NCBI GenBank assembly: GCA_038227045.1
Contig: JBBRQD010000069.1
Coordinates: forward strand, 1 to 30,355
Length of the DNA: 30,355 nucleotides
Source of the DNA: JANXLS01 sp038227045
Lineage (GTDB): Bacteria; Planctomycetota; SZUA-567; H5-PLA8
Direction of reading: 5' to 3'
A model generated the notes under the pieces. It did no database searches. It had not been told where the DNA came from and saw only the letters and a program-made list of their open reading frames with translations. Shown here one piece after another: positions 15,762-23,043 of this stretch (within the stretch, counting starts at the first letter, position 1; the number at the start of each line of letters is the position of its first letter). Both the position numbers and the translations under genes were made by a program.

Positions 15762-16883
15762 CTATTCCCCGGCGTCCGCGGCCGCCGGCTTTTCGCTTCC
15801 TTCCGGCTCTGCTTTCAGCACGTCCGAGCGCACCAGTTCGTCCTGCTTGGACATGATTTTTTCGTGGATTTCTTTTGCGATGGGGGCGTTTTCCACCAGG
15901 AATTTCTTGGCGTTTTCGCGTCCCTGGCCCAGGCGGTTGCCGGCGTAGCCCAGCCATGAGCCGCTCTTTTCGACTACTCCGCAGAGGATGCCCATGTCCA
16001 ACAGCGAGCCTTCCCAGGAGATACCCTTGTCGTACATGATTTCGAATTCCGCCTGCTTGAATGGCGGCGCGACTTTGTTCTTTACGATCTTCGCTTTGCA
16101 CTGCGAACCAATCACGGTCTCGCCGTCCTTGATCATGCCGATGCGGCGGATGTCGATGCGCACCGAGGCGTAAAATTTCAGCGCGCGGCCGCCGGGTGTC
16201 GTTTCGGGTGAGCCGTACATGACGCCGATTTTTTCGCGAATTTGATTGATGAAGATGACGATGGTCTTTGAGCGCGCGATGGCGCTGGTGAGTTTGCGCA
16301 GGGCCTGCGACATCAGGCGGGCTTGGAGGCCGACGTGCGAGTCGCCCATTTCGCCTTCGATTTCGGCTTTGGGCACGAGCGCGGCGACGGAGTCGATCAC
16401 GACCACATCTACGGCGGCGGAGCGCACGAGCTGTTCGCAGATTTCCAGCGCCTGTTCGCCGGTGTCGGGCTGGCTGACGAGCAGTTCGTCGAGTTTGACG
16501 CCGAGCTTTTTCATGTACTGCGGATCGAGCGCGTGTTCGGCGTCGATGTATGCGGCCACGCCGTTTTCTTTTTGGGCGTTGGCGACGATGGTCAACGCGA
16601 GCGTCGTTTTGCCGCTGGATTCCGGGCCGTAGATTTCGACGACGCGCCCTTTCGGAATTCCGCCGACGCCCAAGGCCATGTCGATGGCCAGCGAACCGGT
16701 TGAAATCGAGGGGATGTGCCGCGAGCCGTCGTAGGTCAGCGTCTGAATCGAACCCGTGCCGAAATTCTTTTCAATCATGTCCACCGCGCGCTTCAGCGCT
16801 TCCTGCTTGCGCTGTTTTTCGACATCGACTTCTTTTAGCGCGCGTGCTGATTTGGCGTCTTCTTTGGGGGGCTTTGCGGCCAT
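15762..16883 (-). CDS. recA: Recombinase RecA
   Basis: RecA forms filaments on single-stranded DNA, drives homologous recombination and triggers LexA self-cleavage in the SOS response. The 373-residue protein shows Walker A GPESSGKTT (86-94), YIDAEHALDP, VVIDSVAALVP (Walker B), the MSQALRKLT core, INQIREKIGVMYGSPETTPG (L2 region and signature) and ALKFYASVR. The C-terminus is Ala/Glu-rich, as usual. ATG 16883 is preferred because GAGGAA lies 8 nt upstream. The in-frame GTG at 16898 overlaps that site. recX, lexA and alaS are not adjacent. A LexA-box-like dyad lies 41 bp upstream. Confidence 0.97.
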   Translation of the reverse strand: MAAKPPKEDAKSARALKEVDVEKQRKQEALKRAVDMIEKNFGTGSIQTLTYDGSRHIPSISTGSLAIDMALGVGGIPKGRVVEIYGPESSGKTTLALTIVANAQKENGVAAYIDAEHALDPQYMKKLGVKLDELLVSQPDTGEQALEICEQLVRSAAVDVVVIDSVAALVPKAEIEGEMGDSHVGLQARLMSQALRKLTSAIARSKTIVIFINQIREKIGVMYGSPETTPGGRALKFYASVRIDIRRIGMIKDGETVIGSQCKAKIVKNKVAPPFKQAEFEIMYDKGISWEGSLLDMGILCGVVEKSGSWLGYAGNRLGQGRENAKKFLVENAPIAKEIHEKIMSKQDELVRSDVLKAEPEGSEKPAAADAGE

Positions 16884-16924
16884 CGGTCGGTTCCTCACGG
16901 GTTAAAATTTGGGGTTGAAAAGCG

Positions 16925-16938
16925 CGAATTCAAGTTCG
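16925..16938. promoter_or_regulatory. LexA-box-like dyad upstream of recA
   Basis: CGAATTCAAGTTCG has 5+4+5 dyad geometry and differs by one base from the CGAAC-N4-GTTCG form used by Gram-positive-type LexA proteins. The outer symmetry extends by one more base pair (16924-16939). It lies between the AT-rich -10-like stretch (about 16945-16958) and the recA start. SOS control is therefore plausible, but the LexA type of this organism is unknown. Confidence 0.4.
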
Positions 16939-17074
16939 CCATGACATATAATATTATCCTAATTCCAAGAGAGAAACTTGAGCGAATTGCAAAAAAATCT
17001 ATTGGCGGTGAAAATTCAGGCGAAACGGCTAAAATCCGCGTTGAATTAAGACGTAGATTTATTTAAGGCGCGAA

Positions 17075-18154
17075 TTACTTCGCCTTCAAGAGCTCATCCC
17101 GTTGCTTGCCCCACCATTCGAACCATTCCGCCTGCGGCGTGTCCCATTTGGGATGCTTTTCGGGGAGCAGTTTTTTTAGAAAATCTTGAGCCAAGTCTTT
17201 CAGGTCGTCGTTGTCCTTGAAATAAAGCGGAAAGGTCATTTCAATCAGCGCCACACGGTCGCCGACGGTCCAGCCCGTGGCCGGATTTTTATAATCGATT
17301 GCCGTTGCGGCCAGACGCGCACGGTCCGACAACAGATCCTTTAACAGCGCGTCCGAATTCGCGCCGTATCGATCTTTGTAGATCGTCAACAGAAAGAGCG
17401 CATTGAACGGCCCGCCCGACTGGGACGCGTACCCTTCGATCAAGCGAATGTTGTTCGCCACGCCGCGCAGGTGCTGTTCGCGCGTGACGATGTTGTTGCG
17501 CTTGGTCACGATTTCCGTTGGAAGCTGTGGGGCGGCACTGGATACGCGCGTCATGTCCGCCAGCAAACTGGCGTGAATTTGTGAAAATATCTGCGCGCTG
17601 TATGGTTTCCGCTGACCCGAAACGGCTTGAACCAATTGGACCTTGTCGTTCAAATCAAGGGGCTCGACATACGAGCCTTCGATGTACGGATATGCCATTA
17701 ATCCATAACTTCCCAGATTTCGAATGATTTTCAGCCGCGACGCGTCGGAGCTGTCGCCGAAATTGCGGATGAGGCGGAAGAGTTCGATGCGGCTCTGCAC
17801 TCCGGCTTCGGGGATTCGGGGCATGCGCGCGGCAAGGAGCGAGGCGAGGTTCACGTTTTTCGGTTCTTTGAACACGAGCGCGTCGAGATTCGCAACGTCA
17901 TCCTTGACGGCAGGCACGCCCTCGGGTTTATCCGGCAGGCTCACCGCCAGCAGCGTCACGATATTTTTGGAGGGAATCGACACCGTGCCGTAGATGGTTT
18001 TGATGCGGACGATATTGTTTTCGGTACCGAGATACTCGCCCTGAATGACCTGCCCGTCGATTGTCTTGGCTTGAAGATCGGCGGCGCGCGCGGCGGGAAC
18101 GCAGAACGCGAGCGCAAGGATTGTCAGCAACTTTGTCAGGTGTTCGGATTTCAT
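17075..18154 (-). CDS. Secreted protein with N-terminal small beta domain, function unknown
   Basis: The 359-residue protein has a signal peptide (about 1-25, LLTILALAFCVPAARA). A roughly 45-residue beta-rich module follows (TIDGQVIQGEYLGTENNIVR, then TIYGTVSIPSKNI), resembling the small SH3-like or Sm-like barrels seen at the start of many PVC envelope proteins. The rest is mostly alpha-helical, with HEAT/ARM-like spacing, and ends in WFEWWGKQRDELLKAK. I do not recognise a function. ATG 18154 is chosen because it gives a clean signal peptide with AAAGAG about 10 nt upstream. The longer ATG at 18187 would add 11 polar residues in front. It is divergent from the M16 peptidase gene. Confidence 0.6.
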   Translation of the reverse strand: MKSEHLTKLLTILALAFCVPAARAADLQAKTIDGQVIQGEYLGTENNIVRIKTIYGTVSIPSKNIVTLLAVSLPDKPEGVPAVKDDVANLDALVFKEPKNVNLASLLAARMPRIPEAGVQSRIELFRLIRNFGDSSDASRLKIIRNLGSYGLMAYPYIEGSYVEPLDLNDKVQLVQAVSGQRKPYSAQIFSQIHASLLADMTRVSSAAPQLPTEIVTKRNNIVTREQHLRGVANNIRLIEGYASQSGGPFNALFLLTIYKDRYGANSDALLKDLLSDRARLAATAIDYKNPATGWTVGDRVALIEMTFPLYFKDNDDLKDLAQDFLKKLLPEKHPKWDTPQAEWFEWWGKQRDELLKAK

Positions 18155-18310
18155 GGTGTATGGCTCTTTGTGGTTCAACTCAAACATCGTAACCGCTTTA
18201 TACTTCTTTTGTACACATGCGCGCGGCGAACGTCTCCATTATAATTCACGATTCGATTCGTGTTTGAAAGAATCCATAAACTGTAATCCTGGAATCTGAA
18301 ACTCATCCCC

Positions 18311-19567
18311 ATGCGCAAACAATTCAGCCTGAACCAATTCGACAACGGTTTCACCGTTGTCATTGAGCACATTCCGCAAGCGGTCTCGACCGCTGTCGGG
18401 TTCACCATCAAGACCGGCGCGCGCGACGAGGATGCCAAATACGACGGCGTCTCGCATTTTCTCGAGCACATGATGTTCAAGGGCACGCATAAGCGAGGCT
18501 GGATGGAGATCAACCGCGATTTCGACCAGATGGGTGCACGCTACAACGCCTTCACGAGCTGGGAAGAGACGTGTTATTACGCCTGGGTGCTGAATGACGA
18601 AACGCCGCGCGCGCTTGAATTGCTCACCGACATGCTGCACTCGCGCCTGCCGGAAGACGAGTTCACGACCGAGAAAAAAGTGATCCTCGAAGAAATCGCG
18701 CGCTACCAGGACATGCCGGACCATGTCGCGTTCGAAGAAGCGATGAAGCTGGCGTTTGCGGGGCATCGCTTGAGCAGCAATATTCTCGGCACGCCGCGTT
18801 CGGTCGGGAAACTGACGCGCGACGAAATGAAAAATTATTTCGACGCGCGTTACGTGCCGAACAACATCACTCTGTTCGCATGTGGCAATGTGAACGAAGC
18901 GAAATTCATGGCTCAAGTCGAGGAACTTTGGGGTTCGCGCAAAGGCCCGCGTGCGGACCGGACGTCGCGCACGCCGGGATTCCACGCCGGGCATAAAGCA
19001 GTGCACAAAAAAGATGTGGCGCGCCAGAATATCGTGATGATGTGGCCGATGCTGCCATTGAGCGACAAGCGCGCGTCGGCGGCGTCGATGCTGGGCGCGA
19101 TTCTGGGCGATGACCAAAACTCGCGGCTGTACTGGGCGCTGCGCCACACCGGACTGGCGGAGGATGCGGGCGGCGGTTATTGGGGTTTCACCGACGCGGG
19201 TTTGATGGCCGTCAGCGCGGCCTGCGATCCGGACAAGTCGAAGAAGGTCGCGGGCATCCTGCGGGCGGAGACCGCGAAACTTAAGAAGGGGATAAAAGAA
19301 GCCGAGCTGCAGCGCGTCAAAAATCGCGCGCGCACGACGCTTGTCTTTGCCGCTGAGACGCCTTTCAGCCGCTTTCGGCAATTGATGCATCAGTGGATGA
19401 CTCGCCGCGAATTGTTGACCGCTGAAGATATGCTGGCGCGCTTGAATGCGGTGACTCGGAACGATCTTTACGCGTTGCTGGAGGAGTTTCCTATTGATGG
19501 GGAAGGGGTGCAAGTCGGGCTTGGCCCAGTGGAAAAATCAAAAGTCCGAGCAAAGAAGAGCGCATAA
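18311..19567 (+). CDS. M16 family zinc metallopeptidase
   Basis: M16 peptidases (mitochondrial processing peptidase and pitrilysin relatives) degrade or process peptides with an inverted zinc motif. Here HFLEHMMFKGT supplies H49, E52 and H53, and the third ligand is a glutamate in EKKVILEEIARYQD (about E128). R/Y-type C-terminal-half blocks are present around RSRL-like DDQNSRLYWALRHTGLAED. The 418-residue length fits the small two-domain bacterial type (about 410-430). There is no signal peptide, so it is probably cytoplasmic. No second, catalytically inactive M16 partner lies next to it, so it may work as a homodimer. No clear ribosome-binding site precedes the ATG. A TATAAT is present at 18240-18245. 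Confidence 0.93.
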   Translation: MRKQFSLNQFDNGFTVVIEHIPQAVSTAVGFTIKTGARDEDAKYDGVSHFLEHMMFKGTHKRGWMEINRDFDQMGARYNAFTSWEETCYYAWVLNDETPRALELLTDMLHSRLPEDEFTTEKKVILEEIARYQDMPDHVAFEEAMKLAFAGHRLSSNILGTPRSVGKLTRDEMKNYFDARYVPNNITLFACGNVNEAKFMAQVEELWGSRKGPRADRTSRTPGFHAGHKAVHKKDVARQNIVMMWPMLPLSDKRASAASMLGAILGDDQNSRLYWALRHTGLAEDAGGGYWGFTDAGLMAVSAACDPDKSKKVAGILRAETAKLKKGIKEAELQRVKNRARTTLVFAAETPFSRFRQLMHQWMTRRELLTAEDMLARLNAVTRNDLYALLEEFPIDGEGVQVGLGPVEKSKVRAKKSA

Positions 19568-19578
19568 GCCAGGTTTGT

Positions 19579-20454
19579 TCAAGGTGCCACTTCCCACACC
19601 GCCGGATCGGGATCGAATTCAGTCATGGATTTGAAGACTTCGGGTGTTTTGTTTCCGAAATCAGCGGCGTAAACAACGCCATGATGGTCGACCAAAAATG
19701 TGTATTTAAAATAGCCGGGCCCGTATACCGCCGGAGCGGCGACCAGAGCATATCCACCGGTCTGGTGTTCTTTTCCAGAGGAATCGATGGAAATGTAGCT
19801 GCACCGTCCACCCATTGCGTGCGGCCCCTGGCCTTTCAGAGCTTTGTAAACGTATCCCGTGAAGCGTCCCTTCCGCCCATCGCCATAGAACGCAGCGGCC
19901 AAATTTCGACTTATTAACCAAATGTTGGTATCGGTCAGACCATAAGTTCCTTCAATGCTCATCGCATACTCAAGTATTCCATCGTGATTGTAGTCAGCGC
20001 GGTGATAAATGTCTTGTGCCGTGCAATACATCCTGATTCCTCCGAAGCCCGGCATCTCATCGCCGTGACTGATTCCATTATCGAAAAGCTTTGCAAACGC
20101 TCTGAGCATTCCCGGCGACGCCGGCAAGGCGATCCCCATCCCCAATCCGAGCACGCCGGCGCTCACCCATTTTTTCGCACGCGGCCAATTCGCGCGATTT
20201 CCCACGAGTACCACTCCCCCCGCGCTCAACCAAAGAGCCACGGTGCCCGCGAGAATGACAAACACGGAAATTGAACGCGTCACAATACCAATGTTCGGAT
20301 ACGGAGTACCAGGATCTGCGGAATGATATTCCGTAAAAAAGACTGGAAGAATCAGCGCACAAAGCACGCCGTTCAACAGCGTCACGAAAAGCAGATCGGC
20401 AAGGCGAAACTGCCAGGAGCGGTTTGGCTGCGCTGTTGAAATCGCAAGCGGCAC
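19579..20454 (-). CDS. DUF2950-like membrane-anchored protein
   Basis: The 291-residue protein has two or three TM segments in the first half (about 20-45, 62-85 and 95-115). A C-terminal domain follows with FTGYVYKALKGQGP, HQTGGYALVAAPAVYGPGY, KYTFLVDHHGVVYAADFG and NKTPEV. This matches the general pattern of DUF2950-type proteins (GYxFxxLxxQG..A.P..YG.SG..TF.V...G.VY..D.G..T). The function of that family is unknown. The GTG start at 20454 is supported by AGAAGGG 8 nt upstream and lies 4 bp after the stop of the ABC ATPase. It therefore looks like the last gene of the amino-acid transporter operon. Confidence 0.65.
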   Translation of the reverse strand: MPLAISTAQPNRSWQFRLADLLFVTLLNGVLCALILPVFFTEYHSADPGTPYPNIGIVTRSISVFVILAGTVALWLSAGGVVLVGNRANWPRAKKWVSAGVLGLGMGIALPASPGMLRAFAKLFDNGISHGDEMPGFGGIRMYCTAQDIYHRADYNHDGILEYAMSIEGTYGLTDTNIWLISRNLAAAFYGDGRKGRFTGYVYKALKGQGPHAMGGRCSYISIDSSGKEHQTGGYALVAAPAVYGPGYFKYTFLVDHHGVVYAADFGNKTPEVFKSMTEFDPDPAVWEVAP

Positions 20455-20458
20455 GGAA

Positions 20459-21271
20459 TCATCCCTTCTCTAAAAACTTCTTGATCCCCTCAGTCGGCTG
20501 TTCATCGAAAATGTAGCGAGGACTGCCCTGAGCCGCAACTACTCCACCCTCCATAAAGACCACGCGGTGGGCGATGTCGCGGGCGAAGTCCATGTCGTGG
20601 GTGACGAGGATCATGGTCATGCCTTCCGCGGCGAGTTCGCGGACGACTTTGAATACTTCCTTTGTCAGGACGGGGTCGAGCGCGGAGGTCGCTTCGTCGA
20701 AGAGCATGACGTCGGGATTCATGGCGAGTGCTCGTGCGATGGCGACGCGCTGCTGCTGGCCGCCGGAGAGCGTCTGCGGATCGCAGGGGCTTTTCTCCCA
20801 GAGGCCGACTTTGCGCAGTGTTTTTTCGGCGATCGCACGGGCTTCTTCATCCGATTTTTTCAGTACGTATTTCGGGCCGCTCATGGCATTCTGCAGGACT
20901 GTCATGTGCGGGAAAAGATTGAAGCGTTGAAAGACCATGCCGACGCGCTGCCGCAAATTTTGAGCGTTGTTTTGATCCTGGGCGCTGGGTTGATAATTCT
21001 CCGGCCGGCCTTCGCTGACAAGTTCCCCCTTTAGGCGCACGCTGCCCTGCTGGTATTGCTCGAGAAGATTCAGGCAGCGGAGGAACGTCGATTTGCCGCA
21101 GCCGTTCGGGCCGAGGATGGTCAGCACTTCGGCTTTGGCGACATCGAGATCGACGCCTTTGAGCACCTGTTTGGCGCCGAAGCTTTTGTGAATGCCGCGG
21201 GCTTCGAGGATTTTTTCGCCGGTTGTTGCCTCAACGGGCGGCGCGGCTGGAGTGTGTTCCGTGCTTTGCAT
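20459..21271 (-). CDS. Polar amino-acid ABC transporter ATPase (GlnQ/HisP type)
   Basis: This cytoplasmic subunit powers uptake through the adjoining permease. The 270 residues include Walker A GPNGCGKST (54-62), MVFQRFNLFPHMTVLQN (Q-loop), LSGGQQQRVAIARALAMNP, Walker B VMLFDEATSALDP and VTHDMDFARDIAHRVVFME, the classical GlnQ-type series. A polar insertion of about 20 residues (SEGRPENYQPSAQDQNNAQN) lies between Walker A and the Q-loop, longer than in E. coli GlnQ. ATG 21271 is chosen. A TTG at 21289 overlaps the permease stop codon and could also be used. The next gene starts 4 bp downstream. Confidence 0.93.
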   Translation of the reverse strand: MQSTEHTPAAPPVEATTGEKILEARGIHKSFGAKQVLKGVDLDVAKAEVLTILGPNGCGKSTFLRCLNLLEQYQQGSVRLKGELVSEGRPENYQPSAQDQNNAQNLRQRVGMVFQRFNLFPHMTVLQNAMSGPKYVLKKSDEEARAIAEKTLRKVGLWEKSPCDPQTLSGGQQQRVAIARALAMNPDVMLFDEATSALDPVLTKEVFKVVRELAAEGMTMILVTHDMDFARDIAHRVVFMEGGVVAAQGSPRYIFDEQPTEGIKKFLEKG

Positions 21272-21285
21272 GAAAGGTCTCGGTG

Positions 21286-21993
21286 TCAATGATGCGCATC
21301 GATATGGAGTTCGGCGCCGCCTCTTGCCTTGAGTTTGCTCTCGATGAACTTGCCTAAAAAATAAAACGCGAGCGAGAGAATCATGTAGAGGAGTCCCGCC
21401 GCGATGTACATGTTCGGGAGGCCGACTTCCGAGTTCTTGCCGATGCCTTCGGCGACTTTAAGCAGTTCCATGACGCCGATGGCGCTGGCCAGGCAACTGT
21501 CTTTAAGCATGGCGATGGCGTCGTTGATGACGGCCGGAAGAATGATGCGAAATGCCTGGGGCAGCGTGACGAGAAAGAACGCCTGCGATTGGTTCATGCC
21601 AATCGACAGCGCGGCTTCGCGCTGCCCTCTGTCAACGGCCTCAAGTCCGGCACGGTGAATTTCGGCTTCGTATGCGGCATAGTTGGCCGTGAGGCAGAGT
21701 ATTGCCGTCGGAAACGAATCGAGCGTCAGCCAATCGGTGTGCAGCGCCTGGCCGATCTGCGGCAACGTGTAGTAAACGAGGAACAACTGCACGTACAAAG
21801 GCGTTCCGCGCATGACTTCAATGTACGCCGTCGCCGGCCATGAGAGCAGGCGCGAGCGAGACATGCGCATCAAGGCGAGGATCAAGCCGAAGAAGACAGC
21901 CAACGGCATGCTGAGCGCCGTGAGGTACAGCGGCCAGCGCGCGGCATAAATCAGTTTGTCAATTTTGATGTCTTCGACAAGATAGCGCCACAT
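21286..21993 (-). CDS. Polar amino-acid ABC transporter permease (HisM/GlnP type)
   Basis: The 235-residue inner-membrane protein has about five TM segments. YIEVMRGTPLYVQLFLVYY is the hallmark of the HisM/GlnP family. The EAA-type loop (DRGQREAALSIGMNQSQAFF and then TLPQAFRIILPA) contacts the ATPase. Only one permease gene is present, so the channel is probably a homodimer. Its ATG shares one base with the TAA of the binding-protein gene (TAATG at 21993), indicating translational coupling. Confidence 0.94.
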   Translation of the reverse strand: MWRYLVEDIKIDKLIYAARWPLYLTALSMPLAVFFGLILALMRMSRSRLLSWPATAYIEVMRGTPLYVQLFLVYYTLPQIGQALHTDWLTLDSFPTAILCLTANYAAYEAEIHRAGLEAVDRGQREAALSIGMNQSQAFFLVTLPQAFRIILPAVINDAIAMLKDSCLASAIGVMELLKVAEGIGKNSEVGLPNMYIAAGLLYMILSLAFYFLGKFIESKLKARGGAELHIDAHH

Positions 21994-22871
21994 TACTTTT
22001 CGACGATCCCCAGTTCTTTTTGCTTATCGTTCCAGATGTTCCATTTTTTATAAATCGCGGCGAGGTCGCCGTTTTCCTTCATGAGTTTCAGCACGCGATC
22101 AATCTCGGCCAGCAGCGTGTCGCTTTCTTTTTCCTTGCGCAGAGCCACGCCGTATATTCCGGGCGCTAACGTGGCGGGATTGTTGAAGATTTCCTTGTCC
22201 TTGCCCGCATAGAAATCGGCGATGATCGATTCGGCAAGGATGGCGTCGACGCGCTTGATCTTTAGATCGTCGTAGGGCGTCTTGGAGTCGGGGTAAATCT
22301 TGATCTGGTCTTCTTTGAATCCCGCGCGCTTCAGCACGTTGCCGGCTTCGGTCCCGTCGAGGATGCCGATTTTTTTGTCCTTGAGGTCGTCCATGGATTT
22401 GAGCACATCCTTGTCCGCCGCGCGCACGCTCCACTGCTGTTCGTATTTAAAATAAGGCTGGCTGAAGAGGTACGTTTTGAGCCGCAGTTCGTTGATTTCA
22501 ATGCCGTTGAGCACGATATCGGTGCGTTTGGCTTTCATGTTTTCGAGCAGGCTGGCCCATTCGGCCTGCACGCGCTCATGCTTGACACCCATGTGTTCGG
22601 CAATTTTGTCCATCATGTCCATCTCAAAGCCGATGATGTGATTCGGATCTTTGAGATCGCCGTAGACATACGGTGCGCCGCCGCCGGAGTCCGCGCCCCA
22701 TTTGATGACGCCAGCCTTTTTAATTTTCGTCAGCGTGTCCTCGCCCGCCGCCGCAGCCCCCGTCGTCCCACCGCCGGTCGTCGAAGTGCCCGTGCCTTGA
22801 CCGCACCCGCTGAGAATAAATGAGCACAAAACCAACACCATGGCACCGGAAAAAACGCGGGGATTAAGCAT
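21993..22871 (-). CDS. Amino-acid-binding lipoprotein of the ABC transporter (SBP family 3)
   Basis: The 292-residue protein is the extracytoplasmic solute receptor. A lipoprotein signal ends in the lipobox LSGC (20-23), followed by a Gly/Thr/Ala linker. The mature SBP family 3 fold begins at TLTKIKKAGVIKWGADSGGG. GFEMDMMDKIAEHMGV and the NGIEINELRLKTYLFSQPYF motif are typical of polar amino-acid binders. The exact ligand cannot be read off. The start has AAAAGGAG well spaced upstream. It is the first gene of a four-gene unit (SBP, permease, ATPase, DUF2950-like). Confidence 0.93.
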   Translation of the reverse strand: MLNPRVFSGAMVLVLCSFILSGCGQGTGTSTTGGGTTGAAAAGEDTLTKIKKAGVIKWGADSGGGAPYVYGDLKDPNHIIGFEMDMMDKIAEHMGVKHERVQAEWASLLENMKAKRTDIVLNGIEINELRLKTYLFSQPYFKYEQQWSVRAADKDVLKSMDDLKDKKIGILDGTEAGNVLKRAGFKEDQIKIYPDSKTPYDDLKIKRVDAILAESIIADFYAGKDKEIFNNPATLAPGIYGVALRKEKESDTLLAEIDRVLKLMKENGDLAAIYKKWNIWNDKQKELGIVEK

Positions 22872-22892
22872 TTTGATGGCTCCTTTTGACCG

Positions 22893-22956
22893 CCAATTCG
22901 GATTGGAAAAAGTTTCTTTGAGAGTGGTATTCTGACTGAAAGTTTTTTGCGTGCAA
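22893..22956 (-). promoter_or_regulatory. Candidate promoter and operator dyad of the amino-acid ABC operon
   Basis: On the minus strand TTGCAC (22951-22956) and CAGAAT (22929-22934), 16 bp apart, are a moderate promoter match. Downstream of it, CCAATTCGGATTGG (22893-22906) is a 5+4+5 dyad with the geometry of a repressor or activator site, about 22 bp before the start codon. The regulator is unknown. Confidence 0.35.
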
Positions 22957-23043
22957 CCGCTAAAACGGCAACGGCTTTTTAACCGCGGATAACGCCGATC
23001 TTCGCGGATAAACGCGGTTAAAATTCTTCGCCGTTTTGCGGTT
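22955..23043. repeat. Nested palindromic element after trpE (probable terminator)
   Basis: Outer arms AACCGCTAAAACGGC (22955-22969) and GCCGTTTTGCGGTT (23030-23043) enclose perfect inner arms TTTTAACCGCG (22977-22987) and CGCGGTTAAAA (23013-23023). The core contains two GCGGATAA units. The outer right arm runs into the trpE stop codon. It can form a long two-tier hairpin and is the likely trpE terminator, but its symmetry suggests a mobile palindromic repeat. Confidence 0.6.

Noticed and set aside
18239..19513. 424-codon open frame opposite the M16 peptidase gene
   Set aside because: It is antisense to a gene with an intact HxxEH site. Its Arg/His/Phe-rich sequence has no recognisable domain.
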